A stretch of DNA of 64,000 nucleotides from Brachionus plicatilis (GCA_010279815.1 QEOQ01000274.1:475769-539768); one strand, 5' to 3'. Counted from the stretch's first letter, positions 45,913 to 59,096 are shown. The notes: generated by a model not told the origin, from the sequence alone. Numbers and translations: made by a program.

Positions 45913-47351
45913 TAAGTGAGTTTCAGCTTGTTGTCTAACATTCAATTTGTTGGGTTCACGTTCACTGTAGGGTTTACGGTATTTGTTAATTACACAACCT
46001 TTGGGCCAAATATTGTTGTTCTTAATTTTGTCAAGATCAAAGACACTGATTGAGAATTTAAATGATTGGAATTGATTGTGAGCCGTTTTCAATTGATCAA
46101 AACTATATGTTTTAATCTTTGAATCGTTAAAATTTTTAATTTCTTCTATCTTTTCATCGATATGAATACGTCCAATGTAGATATCGACTTTTCTTTCGCA
46201 TGATTTTAGGGATATGTTCTCACCTTGACCAGAATATTTGATGTATTTTTCAGTCGAGGATAGAGTCTTTTTTTTGTTTTTTCTTGGGCCAGCGATTTTG
46301 TAGCCTTCATCGCTACCCGAGTAGACCGGTTTTGATGGTTCTGTTGGGTTTGAAGAGTCAAAACTTTTAATTGAGTCTTGACCAAAAGGACGAGGTGAGG
46401 GTCTAGACTGGTTATAATTTGACCTCATACCGTTGGCTGGAGTTTGTGCCGATTTTAGGGTGTTAGATTGTTGCCTATTATCGTTAGGTTTGCTTTGTTT
46501 TGTTTTTGAGTTTGTTTCAGTATCTTGAGGAGCTGATCTTTTTTGAGGTCGAGGAGTATTTAAATTCTCAATTTGGTTTGTGTTAACGACTTGAGAAAAT
46601 GATTTTACCTGAGGTTGAATATGTTGTTGAAGATTTTGACTATACGTGTTATTGGTATTTCCTGGAGGGAGACTCGGAAATTGTACTTGGTACGATCGTT
46701 GTGGTAGTGACGATTGTATTTGTTTGAGAATTGCTGTATTGGCTTCAATTATAGATTTGAGCGATTTGTTTTCGATTAAGAGATTATCTATTAGTTTCGA
46801 TTGAGCTTTGACTATGTCCGTTAAAGTGGATATCTGTTTTTTCGATCGATTAATGGCAAGATGTACCTCTTCAATAGACGTACAAACTTCTTCTAGGTCA
46901 TCTTCATCTAAAGGACGAGGTGTAAGGTTTACTTTTTTGTATACCAACAAGAAATTGGCTTCTGATGAATTTTCTTTGAGAAAAAGTTGTATTATCAAGT
47001 GAATATCTTTTGCAAGCGAGTTTATACTAGAGTTCGATTTAAGATTAATGAGTTTTCGAGATTGAATTGTTTTAAGAGATGAAAAGATGTTTCAATACGA
47101 ATATGTTTGACCATGTCGATATGTAATGTTTTTATACATTCTGTTAAGTCGTTGAGTGGGACACGAGCAATTTGATTGAGACTTGATAAGATGAATGCAG
47201 TTAGATCAGATTTAACTTGTTCATCTAGCCTTTTTGTTGAGAATTGAGAAAGTTGTGTTAAACAGTCAAGTTGAGACGGTGAAGTAAAAGCATTTGAATG
47301 GTCATTATTCTCTTGTTGAGAGTGATCCATTCCAACCATACTGTCTTGCAT
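45901..47351 (-). pseudogene. LINE ORF1 protein (one frameshift)
   Basis: 47351-47022 and 46998-45901 form one ORF broken by a frameshift near 47030. N-terminal residues are Gln/Ser-rich; then comes a coiled coil (TDIVKAQSKLIDNLLIENKSL), then a Pro/Gln/Asn-rich linker. The C-terminal region has DIYIGRIHIDEKIEEI and ends with a block containing WPKGCVI, an RRM-like layout found in ORF1 of CR1/Jockey-type LINEs. It would bind LINE RNA. The other ORF (RT) lies at 48990-49590 on the same strand and may or may not belong to the same copy. Confidence 0.65.
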
Positions 47352-48989
47352 TGTTCTTTGGTAGGAAGTTCGACGACCAAAGATAGAGATATTATGTTAA
47401 TTTTTTATTTTTTAAAACTTTCAATCGTGTAATTTAATATAACATTTTAAAAATAAATATGTTATTTTTAGTTGGGATTTTTAGATATTTTTTGGATCGT
47501 AGGAATATTTAATAAAACCTTTCTCTTCTCAGACTTTTCTAAATATATTTTTCATTTAAATCAGAGAGACGATCAAATATGGATTCAAATATTTTTCCAA
47601 ACTCTGAGAGATCTGTGCTATTGTTAAGGAAAGGAAACTTAAGGATATATATGATTGCATTGTTTTGAATAACTTGTCTTACTTTCATATTATACATAAT
47701 CATACTTCTCCTTGTTATATTTACTAATAATATTTCTTAATCTCTCATCAATTGATTAAAAATAAACAGTTGAATAAGTTAAAAAATTTAAAAGCTGAAC
47801 AATAGAATAATTTAAATGTTGTATTAGATGAAAACTTCAATAAATGAATAGAACACATAGTTAGCATAAAATAATAATCAAAAAATGATAATTGTAATAC
47901 AAAAAGTTGTCGATTAGTCGATATTATATTGAAAAACTCTATATATTCGTCCATCTAATTTAGTTAAATCTAAATTAATTGCCTTTTATTCTTGCTATTT
48001 TAATTGATGAAACAAAACCAAGTTGCTATTTTTTTGCTAATTTGATTTTGCTAATTTAAATGTGCTATTTTAATCTTTGCTATTTTAATATACTAATTTT
48101 TCATTTTTTAAAAAAACGCAAAAGCAAAAAAAAAAAAATTTATTTTTATTTTCTTTTACTTCTCCTTAAAGGAAGTTAATTCAATTCAATAAATAAATAA
48201 CTAAATAAATAAATATACTCCCAGAATATACATAGGAATTTTTTTTCTATGTGTATAGTGTATTGACGATTTACGTTCAGAATTTTTTTAATATAACTAT
48301 TCAGTATTTGTTTTTTATTCACGTGTGTCTATGCTTATCACGCACATCACGCACTGCTCGTTCCTTGCAAAATATCAGTGTCAATGCTTTTGTTAAACTT
48401 TTATAAATCTATTCCTAACAAACAAAAAAGCTTTCTACGCGAGCACTCGAGCTATTTATATTTAAAAAAATCAAAGCTTATTCATTTAATTTAGGCAACG
48501 GATTCTAATGCCTATGCAAAATGATTTTGATGATTTATGCTCAGTGTTTTTTGATTCATATGAATTTTCATATGGTGGTGGTTTCAAGAACTTCTTTTAA
48601 ATCACTTAAAAAATAGCTAGACCTTTAGCAAAATAGTTCAATTTTATTTTCAGGAGTCTTTTAATTCTTATTCTTTACTTATAAATATTTAAAACCGCTG
48701 TATAATTCTTTCGTTTTATTTCCATAAAATTTAATTGAAAACCAAAAAATTTGGATCTTGTCACCTGACCGGACAATTGTCCGGGACAATTTGATCATGT
48801 CACTTACCTGGACATTTTAATTTGTAAATTGTATATCAATTTTTTTTTATTGTCCATGTAAAAATAAAATTGTCCATATTTTGACACTTTCATGTCATTT
48901 TTTTTTAAATCAACAAATTTTAGTAAGCATAATTTGAGTATTATTTGAACAAGTGTAAATGCAAAATATTTTTCACAGTCTGTATCTTG
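47352..48989. other. AT-rich region with the right-hand flanking repeat and a 16-bp palindrome
   Basis: 47537-47641 repeats 45378-45480. CCGGACAATTGTCCGG is a perfect palindrome at about 48768-48783, close to a GTCAC/GTGAC inverted pair. No gene is supported; open frames at 47748-47954 are AT-rich noise. Confidence 0.5.
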
Positions 48990-49590
48990 ATGGTTTGGAG
49001 TGTAGTTTAATGTTAAGATTGCAAAGAGAATTGGACCTAACACACTACTTTGAGGTACACCCGAAGTGACATCTTTCCAATTTGAAGCGTGCGGACCTAA
49101 AACCACACGCTGCTTCCTACCCTCCATGAAAACTTTTATCCAGTCGAGAATTTGACCATGGATGCCAACAGTACTTAGCTTTTTTATCAACCTGCCATGA
49201 GGAACCTTGTCGAAAGCTTTGGCAAAATCGAAGAATATAATATCAACTGGCTTCTTATTCTTCATTGCCGATGTGACTACGTCAACAGTCTCATTAAGGT
49301 TGGTGCTACAGGCTTTCTTTGGAACAAACCCATGCTGTTGCGGTGCAAGTAAACTGTTTGAGCATAAGTTAGACATTATTGAGTCACGGACAAGGGATTC
49401 CATTATTCTGCAGACTACTGACGTCAATAAAATTGGACGATAGTTGGACGAATCGACACGACTACCTTTCTTAAAAACCGGGGTGACGTTGGCCAATTTC
49501 CATATTGCAGGAAGAGATGAGGTAGTGAGGGACAATTTAAAGATGAGAGCAAGTGGTCGAGAGATTTCTGCAGCACACTCCTTATTTAAC
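48990..49590 (-). pseudogene. LINE reverse transcriptase fragment
   Basis: About 190 residues of RT from the fingers onward: WKLANVTPVFKKGSR, NYRPILLTSV, PQQHGFVPKKACSTNLNE, FFDFAKAFDKVPHGRL and GVPQSSVLGPILFAI. These are the successive motifs of non-LTR RTs, of Jockey/CR1 type. The FADD palm motif is absent because the frame diverges after the GVPQ block at about 48990. No endonuclease domain was found. 5'-truncated, dead. Confidence 0.85.
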
Positions 49591-50861
49591 TAATGCCAAA
49601 AGTTATCTCTATGAAGCTATATTAATATAAGGCTTGTACTCGGTATTCAACATTCAATTTTTCTAGTTTAGCAAAATCATTGTCGAATTTTAGGTATAAT
49701 TGTTTCTTGTCAAACATTATTAAGACTGGTTGTTTGGTATAATTATTTATAGCCATTGATATCTCATCGAAACTATTTCCGACCTAAATTAAAAAAAATT
49801 AGAATTTCAGATTTTTTTTCCAATGACAAAATTTTTTCTAAAAAATCTCATTTTTAAGGTTCGCACCTAGCAAAACTACAGCACTATCTGAATTTCAGCC
49901 CCAAAAAAATCAAAATGAAATTGATACAAATTTGATAAAATTTTGATTTAAAAACTTCAATAAACTTTATTTTTTTCAATTTTTTTAAAAATGCCTCATT
50001 TTGAACACTTTTTTTAAGAGAAATAAAAGAGAAAATAAAAAAATCGGTCCCAAAATTTTGTTCAGAATTTTCTCTTGTTTCAGAATCTGTATAAAAAAGT
50101 AGGGGTCGGGATACAACAATGCTAGACCGCGGACTAGATACAAAAATTACCCATTTTGTGTAGAAAAAAACAAGCTTAATTTCTACTTTTAATATGTTTA
50201 ATATAACTAAATATGTTTAAAATATTGATCTCACATAATGTGTAATATTTTCATTAATCTTTTTGTTACAGTGAATCTAAAGGTTTTAATCATTTAAATT
50301 TTAAATTTAGAAAATCAAGGTTCAAAAGTGAAACTGTTTTTTCTTTTTCAAATCGGCTGACCATCACTAAAACTAAGAGTCACTAAATTTTTTTTTATTT
50401 TTTTTTCGAACCTCATTCACTTTTCTCATTGAGAATTAGAAAAAAAAAACTAATCAAATTTAAAAAAAAAATGATCATAACTAACGCCAACAACATTGCA
50501 TAACTTTTAATAAAATTTAATCAAAAATCTTTGTATGATTGCTTGTTTTTGAGCTCTTAAAAATACAAAATTTTCAAAATAGTGACACTTAGAAAAAGGC
50601 AAATAACTTATGAAACTAAAAGTTTATTAAGTCTCTATTGGAGACACGAATAAATTACTGAAATCGTAATAAAAAAAAAATGAAAGAAAACCTAATTCAC
50701 AAAGACAAACTAAAAAATAAGTTAATAAAAAAATCAGCGATTGCATGCTTTTTTTTTCAAACAAGATGATCCAAATTAAGTTGGTTTTTTTTTAGCAAAT
50801 TAAGCAACAACAACAAAAAACCAAACGTTGTTTATTTAGACTGCTTTATCAAAATTAACAA
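49591..50861. other. Intergenic region with a short minus-strand coding-like fragment (49631-49795)
   Basis: 49631-49795 encodes about 50 residues on the minus strand (ISMAINNYTKQPVLIMFDKK), not recognised, ending with a stop. The rest is AT-rich 5' flank of the aurora borealis gene. Confidence 0.4.
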
Positions 50862-53800
50862 ATGTCAACCTCATCGCTAGCACAAGCGAGTCTAAATGAG
50901 CGCAAAAAGACCATCACAACGACCACGACCACCACATGCACCCGAACACTGTTCAGCAAATTGAGCACCACGACAACAAGCAGCACAAGCTCTATATCAA
51001 GTGTGATGAATGAAGTGATGAACGATGTGATGATGACGCCTAGTTTGCAGCAAACAATCAATCCGTTCGAAGAAACAAACAAATTTCGCCTCGAGCAGTC
51101 CGTACTCAGTCCCAACCTGTTTCAGATCGCGTCCACGTCCACGCCAGAACGAGAGAACAATGGCTCAATGTGGAATATCGAGCAGAGGGCTGTGCTCTAT
51201 CCGGCAGATATTCCCACGGACGAGTCCAGCCTCATCGCCCAGTATATATACGACACTAGAACGGCCAAGCAGGTTAGCGCGGCCGTAGAGGCCTTCTGGT
51301 CGCAGAATAAAGTGATTATTGAGTCGCCTTTGGCCAGCAGCAATGGCACCCAAGCGTTCGGCTCCAATCAGCTCAAAAACAGGCTGGGCTCTTTGTCCTC
51401 AAGTGGAGCCAGTTCGGCTAATCGAAACAACTTCAGCTCACCGCTCAATTTAGACGCCAAGTCGAACAAAAAAAGTCATCGATACGCAACCAGCAGTGTA
51501 GGCTCGTTGTCCAATTTGGCCAGGAACAATTCGGCTACAAAACTCTACGAATCTACTAAACTCAATAAAAAAGATCAGAGTAAATATTTTATTATTTTTT
51601 TTTGGAAACTCAAACAAGATTAGTTAAGATTGGATGAGAAAAATGTTCATTTATTTATTTATTTGTACGTCTGTCTTCATGTAAAGAAAGGCTGTTTAAC
51701 TTGACACAAGTTGCCAACGAGCACAGTCCCAAAATAATCTCAGACAAATTTTTGATTTTGAAAAAAAAATATTTTTTAATTTTTCTTATTCAAATAAATA
51801 ATATAGAAAAAAATATAAAAATTTAAGAATATTTTGGGGCATCTTGAAGTTGCTGATCAATTCAAAATATCTTTTCAATTCAAAAATTTTATCCTTAGAT
51901 GTAAAACTTGATCTTTGATTTAACTTAAATAATTTTAATGTAACATGCTTTACATGCAATGTAGATTTAGAAAATAAAAAAAAAATTGAAAAAATATTTT
52001 CTCAGTCCATTGATAATCGATTTTAATATTTGAATGTATTAACTGATTTTTTGTAAAGTTTATTTGAGATTTTTTTTTTCAAAAGTATTTGTATCTAGCA
52101 TTCACAATTAAATTTGAAAAAGAAATTCAAAAAAAAAATTCCAAATAAATACTAAAATGAAAATAAAACTTTACAAAAAATCAGTTAACTAAATTGAAAA
52201 TCGATTTTATCAATGGATTGAGAAAATTTTTTTTTAAATTTTTTCATATTTTCTAAATCTACATTGCATGTAAAGCATTACAATTATTTAGATTAAATCA
52301 AAGATTTATTTTAATATCTAAAACTTTTTCAATTGAAATGATATTTTGAATTGATCAGCAACTAAAATATGCCTATTTTAGTCGATTTTTTTTACAATTT
52401 AATGAATGTATGATGCAAATAAACGCCACTCAGAAAATTCATTTTGCGTTGATTCCTCATATCAAAAAATTAACAAAGTTAGGGAGCCACTTTTTGAGAA
52501 GAAAATTTCAACTCATCTGAAAATTTCAGTTTTTAAAAGAAAAAGTAAAAAATATTCAGATTGTTTAAATATTTTTAGCTTTTTTACTCAAAATAATAAC
52601 GAAAAATAAAAGATTCTAGCTCTGAATTATAGAAAATTAATTTTTACTATTGAATTAAAAAAAAAGAGTTTTCATATGATTAAAGTCTTGAGTAGATCGT
52701 TTTCTTACATCATTTTTCTTACATCATCATTTACCGTTCCTGGTACTTATTTAGGCAGTCACATGAATTTTTTACCGTTCCTGGTACATATTTAGACAGT
52801 CATATGAATTTTTACCGTTCCTGTTACTTATTTAGGCAGTCACATGAATTTTTTACCGTTCCTGTTACTTATTTAGGCAGTCACATGAATTTTTTACCGT
52901 TCCTGGTACATATTTAGACAGTCATATGAATTTTTACCGTTCCTGTTACTTATTTAGGCAGTCACATGAATTTTTTACCGTTCCTGTTACTTATTTAGGC
53001 AGTCACATGAATTTTTTACCGTTCCTGGTACATATTTAGACAGTCATATGAATTTTTACCGTTCCTGTTACTTATTTAGGCAGTCACATGAATTTTTTAC
53101 CGTTCCTGTTACTTATTTAGGCAGTCACATGAATTTTTTACCGTTCCTGGTACATATTTAGACAGTCATATGAATTTTTACCGTTCCTGTTACTTATTTA
53201 GGCAGTCACATGAATTTTTTACCGTTCCTGTTACTTATTTAGGCAGTCACATGAATTTTTTACCGTTCCTGGTACATATTTAGACAGTCATATGAATTTT
53301 TACCGTTCCTGTTACTTATTTAGGCAGTCACATGAATTTTTTACCGTTCCTGTTACTTATTTAGGCAGTCACATGAATTTTTTACCGTTCCTGTTACTTA
53401 TTTAGGCAGTCACATGATTTTTTTACCGTTCCTGGTACTTATTTAGACAGTCACATGAATTTTTACCGTTCCTGGTACTTATTTAGACAGTCACATGAAT
53501 TTTTACCGTTCCTGTTACTTATTTAGACAGTCACATGAATTTTTACCGTTCCTGTTACTTATTTAGGCAGTCACATGAATTTTTACCGTTCCTGGTACTT
53601 ATTTAGACAGTCACATGAATTTTTACCGTTCCTGTTACTTATTTAGACAGTCACATGAATTTTTTACCGTTCCTGGTACTTATTTAGACAGTCACATGAA
53701 TTTTTTACCGTTCCTGGTACTTATTTAGACAGTCACATGAATTTTTTACCGTTCCTGGTACTTATTTAGACAGTCACATGATTTTTTTACCGTTCTTAAC

Positions 53801-55447
53801 ATGAATTTTGAACGCCAATATTTATTAATTAAATTTATTTGTGTTTAAGATTGTCAGACAGTGCTCAGCTTTCCCATAGATCTAGACCTGAGTCAAATAC
53901 CCGGGCTCAAACAATTTTTTATCAACTCGCCCGACGACCAAAAGTCCAACTCGCCCAAACTAAACAACTCAATCCGAAAAAAGCTGTTCGACCCAGACGA
54001 ACTGTCCACCTCGTCAACCAAGAACGACTCGTTGATGTCGCCGCGTCTCAGACAACTGCACAAGAACTTTTCGTCGAGCGAGCCAAAGCGCCAAGTTGCC
54101 GGACCGGCCGCCGACCTTTCGTTCAACGACGACTGGGAGGACTCGTTCGACTTCGACAAGGAGGCGGCGCCAAGCACCGACAAAAACCACCGCTCGTCCA
54201 GCCCCAAAAAGACCAAGAAAATTTTATGCGACATGGGCTCCGACCACGAGCCCGACCTCGACCAAGACGACAGCGTTTTTCTAGTCGATCACAAAAAACT
54301 CGACCTGTCACCAGTCGGTCCCGATCAACAAACACCTCAAAAAATCACCGACATGTCCGTCGACAAAATGGACCTGTCTCTTCTGTCCAATAGTCTCTTC
54401 AGCAAAAACCTGCAACACAAACACCACAATCGAATATTTCACTTCGACACCGAGGCCGGCCACCACACCGACCACCACGCCGACTGCACAAACGAGCCGC
54501 TCATCACATCGCCCAACTTGTCGCCCATCGGCCAAAAAAAATCGCCTGATCTCAACTCATCATCGGACAGTCAGCACAGTCAGCAGCAGCAGCAAAAGTC
54601 AATTATTTTCATGGACTATTCGAAGTCATCGGAAAAGCCGCGGCAAACGCTGGGTCTGGCCAAATGTAGAGACGGCGAGCAGCACGGACCGGGCCTCGAC
54701 GAGGACACGTATGAACACTTGATCAGAAAAGCGGAGATGCAGTCGAGGGACGTGAATCGGACTGTGATGCTACAGAACAGCAGCAGCACCACGACCACAA
54801 TCAATCAGTCGGACACTGGCTACCAGACAAACTGTTTCGGCGCCAACGGCACCAACAACAGCTCGAACGCTACCAATGGCAGCGAGATGATGCTGTTCAA
54901 AAAGGCGTCCAGTCTGCCGCCTACTAACGAACAAAATAGCCAAGACGAATTGACCAGCACCCCTCTCACTCGCCACAAATTCGACAAGACAAGCAAACAT
55001 CTCTTGTCCAAGTCCTGTGACAAGAACGAGAGCAGCAGCAGCAGCAGCAGACAAGAGGCGAACAGAAACAAGTTGAGCTTGAGCTTGAACTCGTTTGAGC
55101 GCATGCAGCCCATCGAGTGTTCGACGCCCGAAAAGCTCAAGAGAGAGATGAAGGGAGAGATGAAGGGAGAGATGAAGGGAGAGATGAAGGGAGAGATGAA
55201 AAGAGTTGGCGCAGTGGCGGACAATTCGCGCGTCTTCAAGGTGTACGATTGCAGCAGTGGAAACAATTTGGACTGTTCGATGGATAGCGAGGAGAGTTGC
55301 GGTGTGAAGAGGCAGATTGTGTCGATGTTGAATGGAGAGTCGGCGAGCGAGTATGCGCGCACTGTTATCGACAGAGCCAAGCAGGAGTTGATAGCAACAA
55401 GCTTTTATTTCAATTCGACAAGCACGAATCGGACAAATCGAGTTTAG
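50862..55447 (+). CDS. bora: Protein aurora borealis (Bora), Aurora A/Plk1 activator
   Basis: Exons 50862-51579 and 53850-55447 join at GT...AG into 771 residues. The first exon has a Thr/Ser-rich start, then NPFEE ... LSPNLFQ, then WNIEQRAVLYPADIPTDE and AAVEAFWSQNKVIIESP; these match the conserved Bora N-terminus that binds Plk1 and Aurora A. The second begins CQTVLSFPIDLDLSQIPG, the next conserved block. The rest is a Ser/Asp/Lys-rich disordered tail with a 15-bp-unit GEMK repeat (about 55144-55203). Coding exons are much more GC-rich than the surroundings. Bora works in the nucleus and cytoplasm to promote mitotic entry. The 2.27-kb intron holds a MITE and a minisatellite. Confidence 0.85.
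51838..52373. mobile_element. Foldback MITE, second copy
   Basis: Starts GGCATCTTGAAGTTG and ends in a degraded inverse (TTGATCAGCAACT ... TATGCC). Internal sequence, including ATGCTTTACATGCAAT and its inverse, matches 5553-6094. Confidence 0.85.
52731..53815 (+). repeat. Minisatellite, 41-bp unit, about 26 copies
   Basis: Unit ACCGTTCCTGNTACTTATTTAGRCAGTCACATGAATTTTT. Counting occurrences of ACCGTTCCTG gives 26 full copies plus a partial. From about 52775 to 53385 the units follow a trimer order (GGTACATA, GTTAC, GTTAC) repeated five times, so a 124-bp higher-order unit has amplified. Confidence 0.94.
55144..55203 (+). repeat. 15-bp coding repeat in bora exon 2
   Basis: Four copies of GAGATGAAGGGAGA-type units encode GEMKGEMKGEMK in the tail of Bora. 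Copies are nearly identical, so this is recent expansion. Confidence 0.9.
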
Positions 55448-57947
55448 TTTTGTTGAGTCAGAGATTATTGTTATTTTTGTATTTGTTAATTGAAAAAAAA
55501 ATTTTTCGCTTTTAATTAATTTTTTTTTTTTCTTTTTCTTATAAATGTAATTTTTTATAATTTTCTCAATGTTGTTGATAAAAAATGTCTTTTGATCGAC
55601 TCGAATTTTTTTTAAAATTATTTTTTCATTGGTTTAAATTAGGGTTATTCTTTTTTTTTCTTTTAAAAAAAATTCTTGTTGCATTTCAATTTTACTGCTA
55701 CTAATACAACTACTACTTCTACTCGTATGAACAGTTTACCGTGTCGCGGACGATCACTCTATTTATTTGATTTTTTGCAATAAATCGTCCTTGAGCGGTA
55801 TAATTCACAATTCTTATCATGTAATTAGGCTATAATTTTATATATTTGGGATTTAATAAAATTGAGTAACATTTCAAAATGTCTTTAAAATTACAAACTA
55901 GCGTTAAACTAAAAGGGATACATTTTTAATATTGTAATGGCAAAGCATTGATTGTATTAGATTAAAAGAAGAAATCAATTAGATATTTTTTTATTAAACT
56001 AAAGAAATTAATACAAAACACTTTAAAAAAAATATTTTTTGTCTTCTCTTAATTTATTAAAAAGAAAGTATTGACTTGAGTTGACGAAGAGTCGAAGAAC
56101 AAAATACGTACATGTTAGTTTTAATTAGTACTGTATGGAAATTTTCGAATTTCATAATTTTACGCAGAATTACCTTAATTTCTAATTTTTTTTACAAAAT
56201 TTTACCTAATTTTCCGTAAAAATTACCAAAAACATCGTAACATGTCAATACTGAAATCACTCAAATTTACTAATATTTTAAATTATAAAATTTATGAAGT
56301 TTGACGATTGACGACTCAATTTGTAATGCATTTATTTGTAATGACGACCTATTTAATTTTATCTTATTATATTTTGAAATTTCCTGTACTTAAAAATGCC
56401 TTACCGCAACCTCTACTTTCGTTTTGCTTGGTACTTTTATGTCAATTTAAAGTTCAATGCCAGCGGATTCAACATTTTCTGGTCTATCAATAATATTTGT
56501 CTTAAAGGCTGCTCTTTCTCAATAATTATAATGCACCCGTCCTTAACTTTCACTAAAACTGTTCTGTTTTGTGATGAGCCACATATCCTTTTTCTGATCC
56601 TATGCTTCTTAGGCATCTCCTTAAGCATCTACTTCCTCTGCCTCACAAGCACTCTGATTTAATGAATTTTCTTTTACCACGTCTTACTCATTTCTTTACA
56701 AGTCTATTTTTCTTATACCAAAAAAAGCCATTTAATGGACACCTCAACGGCGAAAGAGAGTTGGACTTCGAATCCAGTAATAGATACTACCAAAATCTGT
56801 GATTTTAATGGCCTTATGCTCCACAAGAAGTGAATAAGGAAAAAACTAAATATTTTAAAATTCGTTTAAAATTATACATATGCAAAAAAAATTAAAATTT
56901 ATGAAAATGTATTTCTCAATTTTTTATTTTTTATTTTAATTTTTGTAATTAAGTTTTCACATTGAAAGTTGATCTTCATACTTTAGATATTTAAAACTAT
57001 CACATTGGAAAAGCATTCTCTGATTGAGATTTTAATAGACTTTAAAATAAAAATTTTCTGTCTTTTTGAATCCAGAATTTTGAGATTTTCTAAGAAATCT
57101 CTCTTGCCAAATCGCACATTATGAAGTCGTTCATAAGTCTATGGTTCCAACAAAATTTCATTATCTTACATTTTTCCAAACTCTATTAGATTTAAATTAA
57201 AAGTCCACGGATGATTTGTTTCTTCAACTTATTAAATAATCTAAATCTCTTTAGAGTAGATCTTGTGATGATCAATAGAATATGACAAGAATAATTAGTA
57301 GTCTTCGCTATAAAGTGAAAGAAATTTTTTACTATTTAACAGAACGTTAGAATTAAAAATTTTTGGAATTTTTTCAAAAAAAAATGAGTGAAAAATTTCT
57401 AATTGAAATTTTTCACTCATTTTTTTTGATTGTTTATTCAAATTTTCATATTCACATGTTGGGATCAAAGCACTCAAATTCTCACTCAAAATTAATTTTT
57501 TATAAATTGTCTTGTTTGGACACAAAATTTTTGTTAATTGGAAAATCTAAGCAAATTCACTTTTGTGACTAATTGATCATATTTTTATCCTCGTAAATTT
57601 AATAGTTAATTTAAAGAACAAACTAAAATTTTTACCAAACTAAAAATTTGGTCAGAAAATTGACTCATAGTAGGCTTGGTTAATTTGACCAAATTTAAAT
57701 TTGAATTTGTTATTTTTTTAATTTAAAAAAATTAAATTAAATTTTTATGATAGAAAGACTAAATTGCAGATCGAGGTATTAAGAGAGTATTTTTTGGTTT
57801 TAAAATTTCTCTTTAAAAATTAGTCAGGTAGATATTATGAAGAGTAGTCCAAAATTGACAAGCCCCAAAATAATGAATCCAAATTAAAATCAAGAAAATT
57901 ATTTTGCTGAGTATTTTAAGGAACCATTTTGCATTTTTGCGGTATTG

Positions 57948-58311
57948 TGAATTTCAAAAACAAAATTGAACAAAAATTCTTCATTTTTAAATATATTAAA
58001 ATTAAAGTTAATAAAAAATATTAGAAAAAATACTGCAATATAGTGCAACATACTTTGTTGCACCTTTTTTACCTAGAATAATTTTTCTCATGTAAGAAAT
58101 GACAAAAAAAACGAATCAATAAGATTTAAATAGATTATTGATTTGATTTCTTAAAAAATAAAGAAAATAAAAATTATATTTTAGGTACAAAAGATGCAAC
58201 AAAGTATGTTGCACTATATTGCAGTATTTTTTCTAATATTTTTTATTAACTTTAATTTTAATTTATTAAAAATGAAGAATTTTTGTTCAATTTGTTTTTG
58301 AAATTCACAAA
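57948..58311. repeat. Long palindrome (about 120-bp arms)
   Basis: Left arm 57948-58068 contains GTGCAACATACTTTGTTGCAC; the right arm 58190-58311 is its inverse. The centre is near 58130. It looks like a foldback element. No TSD is clear. Confidence 0.85.
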
Positions 58312-58374
58312 ACCCATTTTTTGCTTTTTTTTTTGCATTTTTGAATATTTTTGAATTTTTTATTTATTTATAAT

Positions 58375-58489
58375 TAAAGATTAAACAAATAAATAAAGTT
58401 TTTACAATTAACCGTTAATTGTTAAAAGGCTTTTAATATTAAAAAAGACATCTTTTAAATAATATTAAGTTACTTTGTTTTCAAGATAT
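58375..58489 (-). repeat. Family A LTR remnant
   Basis: The part between TTAAACAAATAAATAAAGTTTT and GTTACTTTGTTTTCAAGATA matches 7442-7541 in order and orientation. The ends are missing. Confidence 0.65.
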
Positions 58490-59096
58490 TATATATATTA
58501 AGTGGTTAAACCAAGGTTAATTAATTGGATTAATAAATAATAAAAAGTAATTATTCGATTACACGACTATTGAAATTGTGTGATTAAAAAAGGAAAAATC
58601 AAGGTTTGTCTTTGAACTAAAAAAAAAAACTTTCACTTAAAGTTTTTAAAAATTACAATTAAATATTAGCAAGAATCCGGCGAGATTAATTATGTTTTCG
58701 AATTATTTTTTTATAAAATTTTTAGTTGCAATTATAAATGGAATTTAAAGTTGGGTTCAAAATTAAAATTTTAAAAAATTTGAATGAGGTTTCTTTAAAA
58801 ATTGTATCAAGAGTATCATTTCAAAGTACCAACTTGAGTTTTATTTAAAAAATAAATATATTTCAAATTTCAATGTTTAGAAAAAAATTATTTTTTCTGC
58901 TGTCAAAATTGGCCAAACACTGTAAATGCTTTTGTTTTAATTTTTTTTTCACACACACATACATTCATACTATGACGTAATTTTGATTACATTTCAATAA
59001 TCGATACAATATCTAAACTATACATAGAAAATACTTCTAAACAAAAATTTTTTTTGTTTCCATTTGCGTCATGTTATGTAACCATTTAAAACAGTG

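Larger units (their letters stand above)
51580..53849 (+). other. Intron of bora with MITE and minisatellite
   Basis: GT at 51580, AG before 53850. The intron is about 40 times longer than most introns in this window, and this is accounted for by the MITE (51838-52373) and the 1.1-kb minisatellite. Confidence 0.85.
55448..59096. other. Intergenic region with hairpins, palindrome and LTR remnant
   Basis: 3' flank of bora, with AATAAA at about 55785 and 55853. 57367-57425 has a hairpin with AATGAGTGAAAAATTT and its inverse. 57948-58311 is a palindrome. 58375-58489 is a family A LTR remnant. A TTCGAATCC-type block with paired flanks at 56768-56787 is tRNA-like but insufficient for a tRNA. A short minus-strand open stretch (56437-56628) is not recognised. 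Confidence 0.5.

Noticed and set aside
45901..46998. Host RNA-binding protein
   Set aside because: The C-terminal RRM-like block with WPKG and the coiled-coil order match LINE ORF1, and no host orthologue is evident.
53839..54393. Arg-rich open frame overlapping bora exon 2
   Set aside because: Out of frame with the spliced gene; it comes from the GC-rich codon bias of the exon.
54820..55380. Antisense open frame with PFISPFIS repeats
   Set aside because: Antisense of the GEMK repeat in bora.
56768..56787. tRNA-like T arm near 56.77 kb
   Set aside because: Only the T arm resembles a tRNA; no acceptor, D or anticodon arms could be placed.
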